Origin: Bacillota bacterium
GTDB taxonomy: Bacteria; Bacillota; Bacilli; Bacillales; Cytobacillaceae
NCBI GenBank assembly: GCA_023389895.1
Contig: JAEWDX010000286.1
Location: 1-12,399, forward strand
DNA length: 12,399 nucleotides
Direction of reading: 5' to 3'
The translations under genes and the position numbers were made by a program. Under the pieces are notes generated by a model. That model did no database searches. It had not been told where the DNA came from and saw only the letters and a program-made list of their open reading frames with translations. The first letter of the stretch is position 1. Every line of letters begins with the position of its first letter. Of this stretch, positions 1 through 7,135 are shown one piece after another.

Positions 1-1335
1 AATATTTATATTTTATTATTATGTATCGTATTTTTAGTATCTATTATTGCATTTACTACAATAAGAATGATAAAAAATAGGGAATATAGCTCTAAAAAAT
101 CAAATATATGGCAATATATTTCTATAATCATTATTGTAGCAATAACATTATTTTATGGAGTAGAGATTTATAAAAGTGCTACAAATTATGGTGGCAAACT
201 TGCGTGGACTATAGAAAGATTTAAAAATGAAAGATCAGTTAAATTTGAACATAATAATATAAATGAATTTGGAGTAGAAGGTATTTTTGAAGATATAAAT
301 AAGGAATATACTTTGCCAAAAAAATTATATATGGAAAGTAGTTTTGAACTTACATTTAATTCAGATGGAACGATCACATCATTTGATACATTTGTTTATG
401 GGGAAAATGAGGATGGGAAAGAGGAAACTTACTTAATGACTTATGATAAAAATAAGTCACAAGATATTACTATATGGCTAAATGGATATGCAGGTGCCGA
501 TTATGATGAGGATAAACTCGTAGAACCTCTAATTAAAACGGTTAACGCTATTCCAGTTCAGCAAGACGTTAGTAAGTGGAATGAGAGTAAGTATGGATTA
601 GTTTATTATGGAAAACGAAATTGGGGATATAACACTGAGGGAATTATTAATATTAATGAGGAAGGTAAGGAGCATCATCTTGAAGAAGCAGCTTCTGAAA
701 TAATTGGATATACGGTATCTATATTTGTCCCTGGAAAAGAGAAAGAGATCATACCTGCTAGATATAACTTAATAGGTGACCCAAGTTGGAGTAAATTAAA
801 TACTAAGACAAATCAGGATCGTTCTAAAGAAAAGCAGCAAGAGCTAACTAATAACAATGAACAGTTTTTCTTATCAAAAGAAGTTGGTTTTCAACTAAAT
901 TTTACAGATAAAGCATTAGGAAGCAGTTTTTATACACTAAGTAAGACTGTTGATGGGGGTGAAACATGGGAGGTTATAAATGAAGATCCTTTCATCGGAG
1001 GAATTGGTAGTGTATCAGGAATAACTTTTATAAATGATAAACTTGGATTTATAGGAGCAATCCGTCCTTCTGGTACGGACGGAGAGCTTTATCGCACAGA
1101 TGATGGGGGAATATCTTTTAAAAAGGTAAATTATACACCTCATGAAGTAAAATTAGATAGTGGACAGACTATAAGTCCTTTCGATTCTCCAGGTATGCCT
1201 TATGAGAAAGATGGAGTTTTTAATATGTTGGTCGGGCAAGGAGCAGATGGAGATTATAATGGTAATAGTAGTGCACTTTATCAATCAGAGGATAATGGAG
1301 AAACATGGGGATTTGTAAAAGAAGTTAAAAAGTAG
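1..1335 (+). CDS. Membrane-anchored BNR/Asp-box repeat protein, 5' end outside window
   Basis: The reading frame is open from the first base, so the gene starts left of the window. The first in-window ATG (67) is unlikely to be the true start, because the codons before it encode a hydrophobic run (IYILLLCIVFLVSIIAFTTI) that looks like a membrane helix. A second hydrophobic segment follows (about residues 16-30 counted from the ATG at 67). The rest is predicted to lie outside the membrane. Near the C-terminus are three Asp-box (BNR) motifs of the S-x-D-x-G-x-T-W type: SKTVDGGETW (292-301), a weaker one around RTDDGGISF (343-351), and SEDNGETW (407-414). Asp boxes mark beta-propeller folds such as sialidases and photosystem assembly factors, but they are structural and do not prove an enzyme. 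I see no catalytic signature, so function is unknown. It ends just before a terminator hairpin. The frame is certain; the function is not. Confidence 0.8.
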   Translation, partial: NIYILLLCIVFLVSIIAFTTIRMIKNREYSSKKSNIWQYISIIIIVAITLFYGVEIYKSATNYGGKLAWTIERFKNERSVKFEHNNINEFGVEGIFEDINKEYTLPKKLYMESSFELTFNSDGTITSFDTFVYGENEDGKEETYLMTYDKNKSQDITIWLNGYAGADYDEDKLVEPLIKTVNAIPVQQDVSKWNESKYGLVYYGKRNWGYNTEGIININEEGKEHHLEEAASEIIGYTVSIFVPGKEKEIIPARYNLIGDPSWSKLNTKTNQDRSKEKQQELTNNNEQFFLSKEVGFQLNFTDKALGSSFYTLSKTVDGGETWEVINEDPFIGGIGSVSGITFINDKLGFIGAIRPSGTDGELYRTDDGGISFKKVNYTPHEVKLDSGQTISPFDSPGMPYEKDGVFNMLVGQGADGDYNGNSSALYQSEDNGETWGFVKEVKK

Positions 1336-1429
1336 TTCGTTTTAAATCAAGATCGCTTCAGATATGAATATCCTCTGTCTACACGATAATTAGATAGTAT
1401 TTAATTTGGTAAGAGTAGCTTAAATATAC

Positions 1430-1470
1430 TGAAGGGGAATAAAATCTGTTCTCCCCTTCAATTTCTATTT
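1430..1470 (+). terminator. Rho-independent terminator of the BNR-repeat gene
   Basis: TGAAGGGGA (1430-1438) pairs perfectly with TCCCCTTCA (1452-1460) across a 13-base loop. It is followed by a T-rich stretch (ATTTCTATTTT). It lies about 95 bases downstream of the stop codon at 1333-1335. Confidence 0.75.
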
Positions 1471-1498
1471 TGAGATGGAAACCTCTAACGGATTGAAT

Positions 1499-1687
1499 TT
1501 AAGCGCTTACTAACATCTTATGATAATACGTAGCAGCCACATATTTGCCTTTCTTTCCACATTTTTTACAAACTAACGGTTGAATATTACTCGGGAAAGC
1601 TTGTGGAACTTTACTTCTATTCCTCGCAACCATTAAATGAACGGAACACTGATTTTTTAATAAAGAAATTCGGTATACGAATATCAT
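1499..1687 (-). pseudogene. Possible 3' remnant of a gene with a CxxC pair
   Basis: A 62-codon minus-strand frame whose second half looks protein-like: a KVPQAF segment followed by VCKKCGKKGKY, a zinc-ribbon-like cysteine pair, ending at a stop at 1499. The ATG at 1687 has no Shine-Dalgarno sequence, the N-terminal half is unremarkable, and there is only one CxxC pair, so this is more likely a leftover gene end than a complete gene. I do not recognise the family. It could also be a chance frame. This is the only content I see in the stretch between the terminator at 1430-1470 and the nuclease gene. Confidence 0.25.
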
Positions 1688-1734
1688 TTTTATGATAACA
1701 TTTAAAGAGATATTGAAGGAGGAATTGAGCGTAA

Positions 1735-2091
1735 GTGATAAATATAACTATTCCAAAGCCAAGTGTTACCATTACCAAGCAGAATAATCCTGAGTTAAGC
1801 AATATTTATGGGTTTACTGATTTTCATCTTATCCCTAGAGATAAGGGTGGTATCTTTATGTTCTATAACAATAATAAAGAGCTATTATTCGTTGGTAAAG
1901 CAAGGAAGCTAAGACCAAGAATTAAAAAGCATTTTGAGGATACTGTATCTCCAATCAAAACGCATAGAGATGAAGTCACTAAAATTGAAGTTTGTGTGAT
2001 TGAAGACCCTGTGCATAGAGAAATTTACGAAACGTATATTATTAATGAACTCAAGTCGAAGTACAATATAGATAAGGTGTTTTTTAAGTAA
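1735..2091 (+). CDS. GIY-YIG family nuclease (small 'nucleotide excision repair endonuclease' type)
   Basis: 118 residues with a single GIY-YIG domain. The first beta strand carries the degenerate signature GIF (39-41) and the second strand LFVGKA (51-56). Basic residues R60 and R62 sit where the catalytic Arg is expected, and E99 in the YETYIINE helix fits the metal-binding Glu. UvrC uses the same domain for the 3' incision in excision repair, but this protein has no UvrB-interacting or second nuclease domain. Near-identical stand-alone proteins are annotated as nucleotide excision repair endonucleases in Bacillus (established knowledge; the substrate is not proven). Start: an in-frame TAA lies immediately before the GTG at 1735, so GTG is the only sensible start. 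GAAGGAGG (1715-1722) is the ribosome binding site, at a slightly long 12-base spacing. Monocistronic, with its own terminator. Confidence 0.9.
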   Translation: MINITIPKPSVTITKQNNPELSNIYGFTDFHLIPRDKGGIFMFYNNNKELLFVGKARKLRPRIKKHFEDTVSPIKTHRDEVTKIEVCVIEDPVHREIYETYIINELKSKYNIDKVFFK

Positions 2092-2105
2092 AACTTCATC
2101 AAGAG

Positions 2106-2150
2106 AGGCAATAGGTGCAGTCAGATAAGACTATACCTATTGCCTTTTAT
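2106..2150 (+). terminator. Rho-independent terminator of the GIY-YIG gene
   Basis: AGGCAATAGGT (2106-2116) and ACCTATTGCCT (2135-2145) form a perfect 11-bp stem with an 18-base loop. A TTTTATAATTT tract follows. Confidence 0.85.
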
Positions 2151-2178
2151 AATTTGATAGGAAAAAGGATGAGAAAGA

Positions 2179-3135
2179 TTGGGTAGTAAACAAAAAAGAC
2201 AAACGAACTATTTATATACTTACAACTGTTATGAGGAGGAGCGGTCATTATGTGCTTTGGAAATGCGTTCATTGTTTGGGCGTGAGCCCCAAGCTAGCAT
2301 GGTGGAAAGCCATGTAAAGATTGATCCAAGTCGAAGTCCGTTTATGAAGGAAAGAATTTCTGTCATTTATGAGGAGGAAAGCTTTCAAAATCTCCTCAAA
2401 CAAGTAGCAACCTTACAAGTAACTGGAGAAACGTTTAAAGTGATTTATGTAAAAACGAGCGGTCCTTCAAAAACGGAACAAGAAGGATTTGAGAACCGAC
2501 GTGCAATTGAGAAGGAAATTGGATTACATATCAATGGTGTAGCCGATATTCATCACCCACAGCGACTGTTTGGTGTCATGGTTGTAAACGGAAGGTGGGT
2601 ACTAGGTGATTATGTTAAAAGTGAGTCTATTTGGTTTCGACATCAACAGAAGCCGCATAGTTACTCAACTGCTCTTAACACACGTGTGGCAAGAGCAGTT
2701 GTGAATATCGCCATTCCTAATCCAAATGGAATAAAGGCAATAGACCCTTGCTGTGGAATTGGGACCGTACTAGTAGAAGCCTTATCAATGGGGATTAATA
2801 TAGTGGGAAGCGACAGGAACCCTCTTGTTCTTGGTGGTGCGCGAGAAAATATCGTCTATTTTGGGCTAACAGGAGAAGTGACATTAAAAGATATCCGTGA
2901 CGTTACAAATGAATATGATGTAGCGATTATTGATTTGCCCTACAATTTATGTTCTGTCATTACTCCTGAAGAGCAGACCGAAATGCTCCAAAGTGCCCGT
3001 AGGTTTGCTAAAAAAGTCGTAGTAGTAACCGTTGAATCTATCGATGAAATCCTTGTTAATGCGGGATTTGTTATTACGGACCGAGCTGTTATTAAGAAAA
3101 TGTCATTTACTCGTGAAGTGATTGTATGTATGTAA
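2179..3135 (+). CDS. Trm11-type SAM-dependent RNA methyltransferase
   Basis: 318 residues. The C-terminal half is a Rossmann-fold methyltransferase: motif I DPCCGIGT (189-196) binds S-adenosylmethionine, and motif IV DLPYN (252-256) matches the [DN]-PP-[YF] catalytic motif of N2-guanine/N6-adenine methylases, with Leu in place of the first Pro. The segment HSYSTALNTRVARAVVNIA (160-178) before motif I is typical of the Trm11/TrmG10 group, which methylates guanosine 10 of tRNA in archaea and eukaryotes. The N-terminal 150 residues fit an RNA-binding (THUMP-like) region but are too divergent for me to be sure. By family, a tRNA or other RNA is the likely substrate (inference). The start is TTG at 2179, preceded by AAGGATGAG; the ATG at 2169 is in another frame and hits a stop after five codons. 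It stands alone between a terminator and the relic region. Confidence 0.85.
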   Translation: MGSKQKRQTNYLYTYNCYEEERSLCALEMRSLFGREPQASMVESHVKIDPSRSPFMKERISVIYEEESFQNLLKQVATLQVTGETFKVIYVKTSGPSKTEQEGFENRRAIEKEIGLHINGVADIHHPQRLFGVMVVNGRWVLGDYVKSESIWFRHQQKPHSYSTALNTRVARAVVNIAIPNPNGIKAIDPCCGIGTVLVEALSMGINIVGSDRNPLVLGGARENIVYFGLTGEVTLKDIRDVTNEYDVAIIDLPYNLCSVITPEEQTEMLQSARRFAKKVVVVTVESIDEILVNAGFVITDRAVIKKMSFTREVIVCM

Positions 3136-3155
3136 ATTTCTATTTAGATGATTTT

Positions 3156-3545
3156 TTTTAATATTTGCTTTCAGCCTTAACCCTTGAAAAGGTAGGATTC
3201 AAAGCAATTGGTACGACCAGTTGGGGAATTGCCAACTCACTGGGATATGCAGATGGTGAATTAATTGATTTTGACAGACATTTAGGAATCATTAAAACGA
3301 TTACAGAGAATGTGAAAGTACCAGTTTCCGCTGATATTGAGGCTGGGTATAGTGAAGACACTAACAAGATTATAGATAATGTTTTAAGGATGGCAGATGT
3401 CGGGGTAGCCGGTATCAATATTGAAGATTCATTGAAAAAATCAACTGGATTAAGAGAGATTTCACAGCACTGTAAACTTTATTTAAATCACAAGAAATAT
3501 CAAAAGAATAAAATCGGTACAACATATAATTTTATTTGTCGATGA
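3156..3545 (+). pseudogene. Truncated isocitrate lyase/PEP mutase family gene
   Basis: The frame reads LEKVGFKAIGTTSWGIANSLGY, then SADIEAGYSED (the D-x-x-x-GY metal/substrate loop region of the PEP mutase superfamily), then VGVAGINIEDS. This is the N-terminal half of the barrel of this superfamily (carboxyphosphonoenolpyruvate mutase, 2-methylisocitrate lyase and relatives). The first 20-25 residues expected before LEKVGF are missing and there is no start codon with a ribosome binding site: TTG at 3165 follows a T run. Similarity fades after REISQHCK (about 3475), and the frame stops at 3543-3545, so roughly the second half (including the NARTD-type segment) is lost. A dead fragment, not a functional gene. 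Which member it came from cannot be told. Confidence 0.8.
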
Positions 3546-3671
3546 ACCTTCTAACAATCCTTACTTATTTAGAACAGGCGCAGTATTTGCGCTGATAGCA
3601 GTGAATGCAATAAAAAAATAACAGATGTAGACCATTTAGAAAAATTTCTAAAAGACTCACTTGGATTGTGA
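3485..3671 (+). pseudogene. Unidentified 3' gene end with a frameshift
   Basis: A second frame overlaps the end of the previous relic and reads protein-like from about 3517: HIILFVDEPSNNPYLFRTG (3523-3579), then AVFALIAVNAIKK, ending at TAA 3619-3621. One base later, another frame continues sensibly as ITDVDHLEKFLKDSLGL and stops at 3669-3671. The simplest reading is the C-terminal end of a protein broken by a frameshift in the A-run near 3613-3620. There is no start codon or ribosome binding site. I do not recognise the family. Confidence 0.45.
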
Positions 3672-3749
3672 AGACTTTACATGGTCCTTTCATCAATGTG
3701 AAGTTTTCATATTTGTTTTATTTGCACAAAAATAGTTAAAGAAGCACCG

Positions 3750-4040
3750 CTATCCCTTGGGGGTTTGTGTAAAATCTAATATAGATGTGTTACGGTGAAT
3801 CATATTAAATTCACAAATTATTTTTGTTGGCGATTTTACAGACTCTAGGTATTGAATCCGTTCTTCATGGGATACATGATCATTTTTTAAAGCATGAGCA
3901 AATCCTGAAATGGATGTGAGTGGGGAATGGATTTCATGAGACACGTTTGAAATAAACTCTTGACACATTTGTTCCATTTCTCCAAGTTCTTTTGCCATAT
4001 GGGTAATACTATCCCGATCCGGTATACGATTGCGACAGTG
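3750..4040 (-). pseudogene. Histidine kinase fragment (HisKA dimerisation domain)
   Basis: The minus frame carries FISNVSHEIHSPLTSISGFA, the H-box of a sensor histidine kinase (phospho-acceptor His within SHE-I-HSPL), preceded by the end of a HAMP-type linker (DRDSITHMAKELGEMEQM). The frame is open upstream of the ATG at 3998 to a stop at 4041-4043, so that ATG is internal to the original gene. Downstream the match runs to about YLESVKS and then turns into unrelated sequence before the stop at 3750. The sensor domain and the whole ATPase domain are missing. About 60-70 codons of a kinase survive. The partner response regulator is not in the window. Confidence 0.8.
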
Positions 4041-4044
4041 CTAA

Positions 4045-4386
4045 CTTTTTACAATGGGATATATTATGGGCCTCCGTCCAGAGGGTGACTTGGGCAATGT
4101 CGCCCTTGCCGGAATTCTTGTCATCGTGTGTGCATGGGCAATCAGTTGGATCTTTGCTTTCTTTGGCGTGATCGCGCGGACTGCTTCAAGTGTACAGGGG
4201 ATATCAATGCTTGTCTTGTTCCCGCTCACCTTTCTTTCCAATGCTTTTGTTCCGGTCGATACGATGCCGCATTGGCTCCAATGGTTTGTAAAGTTGAATC
4301 CACTCTCACATTTAGTCACTGCTGTCCGTGAGCTTGTAAACAACGGAAACATGGGCTGGGATTGTATTATTCCCCTTTTACATTAA
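4045..4386 (+). pseudogene. Tail of an ABC-2 type (DrrB-like) transporter permease
   Basis: The frame contains IMGLRPEGDLGNV, two hydrophobic helices, GVIARTASSVQGISMLVLFPLTFLSNAFVP and NPLSHLVTAVRELV. These are hallmark segments of the C-terminal part of daunorubicin-resistance-type (DrrB) ABC-2 permeases; family members are about 250 residues or more. A stop (4042-4044) closes the frame upstream and the last helix is missing: the frame ends CIIPLLH at 4386. It is therefore cut at both ends. Base composition differs sharply from its neighbours: 34 of 60 bases are G or C in 4081-4140, against very AT-rich flanks. This suggests a different origin or a recent piece. No ATPase partner gene is present. 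The 5' end abuts the histidine kinase fragment on the opposite strand with almost no spacer. Confidence 0.8.
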
Positions 4387-4443
4387 TTTAGGAAGGAAAT
4401 ATATTGATTTATCAAAAATTCAGAATACGGTTGATTTTTTTTA

Positions 4444-4461
4444 TATAATATTGGTGAGGAG
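4444..4461 (+). promoter_or_regulatory. -10-like element and strong RBS of the lipoprotein gene
   Basis: TATAAT at 4444-4449 is a perfect -10 hexamer, but I see no convincing -35 at 16-18 bases upstream. A start site just after it would leave a very short leader. GAGGAGGT (4456-4462) is a strong ribosome binding site about 10 bases before the ATG at 4472. Confidence 0.4.
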
Positions 4462-4471
4462 GTAATAAAAA

Positions 4472-4948
4472 ATGAGGAAATTAGTTTGGTTGCTACCGTT
4501 AGTATTATTAGGTTTATTAGCGTGCAGTAATGAAGTCATTGAGGAAGAAAATGTATTAACTTTGCTTGAGAACTATAAAAAAGTACAATACACCATTAAA
4601 GATCCCGCTAATCCACCTGATGGGCGTGAAATAGCTAGTACTGTCGCAGATTATTTATCCGATGATGTTCTAAAAAAACACGAAGCGAACAGAGTTTTCT
4701 ATTTAGCTTCGAATATTGCAAAGAAAACAAATAAAAGCATTGAGCTGGAAGATATTAAACTTAAGAAAGACAAAGAGAATGATAATGGGACAGTTAATTA
4801 TAAATATACTTTGTTTTTAAAATTGGGTGATGGGGATAATTCAGAAATCATTGAAAAAAAAGGTGAATTGACTGTTTCGAATGAAAATGGTTTAAAGATA
4901 ACTCGTGATTGGGAGGAAAAGATAAAAATGGGAAATCAAGTTTTTTAG
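4472..4948 (+). CDS. Small secreted lipoprotein of unknown function
   Basis: 158 residues. The N-terminus is a textbook lipoprotein signal: MRK, a hydrophobic core, then the lipobox LLAC with the lipidated Cys at position 18. The mature protein should therefore be anchored to the outer face of the membrane after signal peptidase II cleavage. The mature part is hydrophilic and mixed charged, with an E/K-rich middle (ELEDIKLKKDKENDNG) and a beta-rich C-terminal half. I recognise no enzymatic motif or named domain. The start is an ATG with a strong GAGGAGGT site. It is the first intact gene after the relic region and seems monocistronic, ending before a hairpin shared with the convergent MFS gene. 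Confidence 0.8.
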   Translation: MRKLVWLLPLVLLGLLACSNEVIEEENVLTLLENYKKVQYTIKDPANPPDGREIASTVADYLSDDVLKKHEANRVFYLASNIAKKTNKSIELEDIKLKKDKENDNGTVNYKYTLFLKLGDGDNSEIIEKKGELTVSNENGLKITRDWEEKIKMGNQVF

Positions 4949-4960
4949 CGAGCATAATTA

Positions 4961-4988
4961 AAGGCGATACAAGTTTGTATCGCCCTTT
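4961..4988. terminator. Bidirectional terminator between convergent genes
   Basis: GGCGATACA (4963-4971) pairs with TGTATCGCC (4976-4984) around a 4-base loop, flanked by AAA on the left and CTTT on the right. It lies 13 bases after the lipoprotein stop and about 55 bases after the MFS stop on the other strand, so it can serve both. The T-tracts are short on each side. Confidence 0.65.
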
Positions 4989-5043
4989 GACATGTTTCAT
5001 GTGGTGTTTTCCATTTCGAGTCTCAATTCTTGCTCCTTTAAAT

Positions 5044-6225
5044 TTAACCAACCAAGCTCTTAATTCGGCCTTCCTCTTTTTCATCCAATTTCCGATAACC
5101 AAGTGCAAGCAACATGGCTGGTATGGTGCAAATGATCATCCCGATAAAGGCATATCTTGGTTCAATTTCGTATAAATACCCGCCGAAAATCGTGAATACC
5201 GCTGTACTCCAGCTTAGTGCGAGGGCAGAGTATATCCCTTGAGCCTGTGGAATCTGTTCGTGTGGAATATTTTTGATTAAGTATTTCATAAAGGCATAAT
5301 GCGCCATTGCAAATGAGCATGCATGTAATACTTGTGCGATGCAAAAAACAATGACAGTTGGAAAAGTAAATACGAGTATCCAACGAATGGTTGAACCAAG
5401 TGCCGCAAGTGTTAATAAGGAGCCTACTGAGAATTTTCGGAAGCTCCGATCGGCAACGGTGAAGAATAGAATTTCTGCGATTACGGCGATATTAAGAATG
5501 ACGCCAATTAAATATTTCGGTGCGCTGATTTCTTGTAAATAAATATAGCCATAGCTGTAATAAGAGGCGTGTGCCGCTTGTAGTAAAATGACAATAATCA
5601 GGATAATACTAAAGTTTTTGATTTTAAATATTTCCAACATACTTCCTTTTTTTGTTTGATTTGCTTGTGGTTTTTTAGCTAAAACATCAGGTGCATTCAA
5701 AAAGCCAAGGAGCATCAATACGATTGTACCGAGTAGCATCGCCCATAAAATGACTTTGTCTCCCATTGCCCCTGTAAAAAAGGTTAAGATCATGCCAGCT
5801 ACGACAAATCCGATTGAACCCCAGGAACGGCTCTTTCCATAATGCTTTAATTGCTTATTCTGTACAAGAACGCTCGCTGCACTATCTAATGCTGGCATCA
5901 ATGTAGGGTAAAAGAAATGTAAAAATAATGTAACAAGAAGTAAGCTAGCAAAGGAATTGGCGGGAATATAAAACAAAGTGATGATCACCGTGCCAATGGA
6001 CATTCCATTTAATAAGGTTTTACTGCTGAATTTCCCTGATAAAAAAGGAAAGGCAAATAATGTTGAAAGTCCACGGGCGGCTAACCCTAAACTCATAATT
6101 AAGCTTGCTTGTGAAACCGTAATGCCCTTCGTATGAATCATCCACCCAGTCCAATAAGGTAGAAAAACACCCCAAGTTATAAAGAAGCTGAAAAATTGTC
6201 TACTCATCCAGCGTTGTGTATTCAA
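5044..6225 (-). CDS. MFS transporter (MFS_1_like/HcaT-type)
   Basis: 393 residues with about 12 hydrophobic segments, the size of a standard major facilitator permease. The sequence SRSWGSIGFVVAGMILTFFTGAMGD matches the characteristic R-x-WGSIGF segment after TM4 of the LacY-like/HcaT (MFS_1_like) subfamily, which includes phenylpropionate and nucleoside symporters. The substrate cannot be read from sequence. Start choice: the longest frame opens at an ATG at 6267 with no ribosome binding site. TTG at 6225 is preceded by a GGGGGG run (6233-6238) at 7-base spacing and gives MNTQRWMSRQFFSFFITWG, a normal MFS N-terminus. I therefore use TTG. The gene is divergent from the YeiL-like regulator, with a 20-bp palindrome between them, so that regulator probably controls it (inference). 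Confidence 0.85.
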   Translation of the reverse strand: MNTQRWMSRQFFSFFITWGVFLPYWTGWMIHTKGITVSQASLIMSLGLAARGLSTLFAFPFLSGKFSSKTLLNGMSIGTVIITLFYIPANSFASLLLVTLFLHFFYPTLMPALDSAASVLVQNKQLKHYGKSRSWGSIGFVVAGMILTFFTGAMGDKVILWAMLLGTIVLMLLGFLNAPDVLAKKPQANQTKKGSMLEIFKIKNFSIILIIVILLQAAHASYYSYGYIYLQEISAPKYLIGVILNIAVIAEILFFTVADRSFRKFSVGSLLTLAALGSTIRWILVFTFPTVIVFCIAQVLHACSFAMAHYAFMKYLIKNIPHEQIPQAQGIYSALALSWSTAVFTIFGGYLYEIEPRYAFIGMIICTIPAMLLALGYRKLDEKEEGRIKSLVG

Positions 6226-6230
6226 TGTCG

Positions 6231-6238
6231 ATCCCCCC
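6231..6238 (-). promoter_or_regulatory. RBS deciding the TTG start of the MFS gene
   Basis: On the minus strand the sequence reads TCGGGGGGATCGACATTG. The G-run pairs with the anti-Shine-Dalgarno and sits 7 bases before TTG (6225-6223). The upstream ATG at 6267 has only AT-rich sequence before it. Confidence 0.6.
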
Positions 6239-6272
6239 GATATTTGCATAATAACAAGAAGAAACATACAAT

Positions 6273-6292
6273 AATATGAGATATCTCATATT
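6273..6292. promoter_or_regulatory. 20-bp perfect palindrome, candidate Crp/Fnr-type operator
   Basis: AATATGAGATATCTCATATT is a perfect inverted repeat with no spacer. Read as TATGA-N6-TCATA, it has the same half-site length and 6-base spacing as the Crp/Fnr family consensus TGTGA-N6-TCACA, with one change per half. It lies between the divergent MFS gene (start 6225) and the Crp/Fnr-family regulator (start 6322), about 30 bases before the regulator's ATG. Both genes could be controlled from it. That YeiL is the binding protein is an inference. Confidence 0.6.
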
Positions 6293-6321
6293 TTAGGTGA
6301 TGGACTATAGAAATATATAAC

Positions 6322-6978
6322 ATGCAGAAAAGGCAGCTCTATTTGGCCGGGCATTCCATTTCACATTTATTTTCTTTTCCGATTGAAGCGTTTATAGAAA
6401 TACGTGAATATAAACGTGATGAATGGATTATTCGCGAGGGCATGCGGCCTGATTATTTATTTTATGTTATGGAAGGAAAAGCTAAAATATATGTAACGTA
6501 TCAAAACGGGAAAGTTTCTTTAATAAATTTTATTAATGCATATGATTATATTGGGGAAATGGAATTATTAAATGAGGTGTACTATACAAAAGGAATACAG
6601 GCCTCGACAAAGACTGTCTGTTTTGCGATTCCGTTTCATTCATGTCGCACACAAATGCTTGAAGATACGACATTTCTCCGTGAACTAACGAAGTTTTTGA
6701 GTATGAAAGCTACAAAAATGGCTGAAAAGTATTCACAGAGCCTTGCCTTTCCGCTTGAGAACCGCTTAGCAGATTTTATTTTGCAAACTGCTGATGAAGA
6801 TGTGTACAAGGAGAAACATGTAACAGTCTGCGATTTTCTTGGCGTATCCTATCGCCACTTATTGCATGTATTGGCGCAATTTTGTAAGAAAGGGTATTTG
6901 AAGAAGGAAGGACGTTACTATCGCATTCAGCAGCACGATAAATTAAATGAGCTTTCGGTGATTTTGAAGAATGAATAG
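6322..6978 (+). CDS. yeiL: Crp/Fnr family transcriptional regulator, YeiL-like
   Basis: 218 residues. Residues about 20-115 form a cyclic-nucleotide-binding-type beta barrel: IREGMRPDYLFYVMEGKAKIYVTYQNGKVSLINF, then YIGEMELL. The C-terminal helix-turn-helix is at about 167-192 (VCDFLGVSYRHLLHVLAQFCKKGYL). GVSYRHLL-VLAQF and FPLENRLADFIL closely match what I remember of E. coli YeiL, a little-studied Crp/Fnr member linked to stationary phase and nitrogen starvation. The few Cys residues (C100, C108, C170, C188) do not form an Fnr-type N-terminal cluster, so an oxygen-sensing [4Fe-4S] cluster is not supported. The ligand is unknown. ATG 6322 is the only start available, because a stop lies at 6298-6300. 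It has a poor Shine-Dalgarno (AGGTGATGG is too far away), so translation may be weak. Divergent from the MFS permease. Confidence 0.88.
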   Translation: MQKRQLYLAGHSISHLFSFPIEAFIEIREYKRDEWIIREGMRPDYLFYVMEGKAKIYVTYQNGKVSLINFINAYDYIGEMELLNEVYYTKGIQASTKTVCFAIPFHSCRTQMLEDTTFLRELTKFLSMKATKMAEKYSQSLAFPLENRLADFILQTADEDVYKEKHVTVCDFLGVSYRHLLHVLAQFCKKGYLKKEGRYYRIQQHDKLNELSVILKNE

Positions 6979-7076
6979 TTGACCATTCCTGTAGTTTGCT
7001 GCTTCTTTAATTACAGAGTGTTAGCTTTATTTAAAGCTATGTTAAAGAATAATGTTGATTTTTATTTATAATAATA

Positions 7077-7109
7077 GGGAACTCCGTTTTTAGGGAGTTC
7101 CCTTGTTTA
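7077..7109. terminator. Terminator between the YeiL-like and acetyltransferase genes
   Basis: GGGAACTCC (7077-7085) pairs with GGAGTTCCC (7094-7102) around an 8-base loop, followed by TTGTTTAA. It lies about 100 bases after the regulator's stop and 27 bases beyond the 3' end of the convergent acetyltransferase gene, so it may serve both directions. Confidence 0.75.
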
Positions 7110-7135
7110 AATATGGCTCAACTGTTTGGAGTAGA

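Larger units (their letters stand above)
1336..1734. other. Intergenic stretch, mostly empty
   Basis: This 399-base gap holds the terminator at 1430-1470 and the doubtful minus-strand remnant at 1499-1687. Two short inverted repeats sit just before the nuclease gene: TTCG-GTATA-CGAA (1669-1681) and TATCAT/ATGATA flanking a short T run (about 1682-1697). The second contains a TATGAT that could act as a -10 element for the nuclease gene. I see nothing else. Confidence 0.4.

Noticed and set aside
3158..3418. Minus-strand 86-codon ORF
   Set aside because: Antisense shadow of the PEP mutase-family fragment.
4041..4352. Minus-strand 103-codon ORF
   Set aside because: Antisense shadow of the ABC-2 permease fragment, whose plus-strand frame has clear family motifs.
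6226..6267. Longer MFS start at ATG 6267
   Set aside because: No Shine-Dalgarno upstream; TTG 6225 has a G-rich ribosome binding site at ideal spacing and gives a normal MFS N-terminus.
6322..6978. Oxygen-sensing Fnr-type iron-sulfur regulator
   Set aside because: The cysteines are scattered and do not form the N-terminal or C-terminal Fnr cluster pattern.
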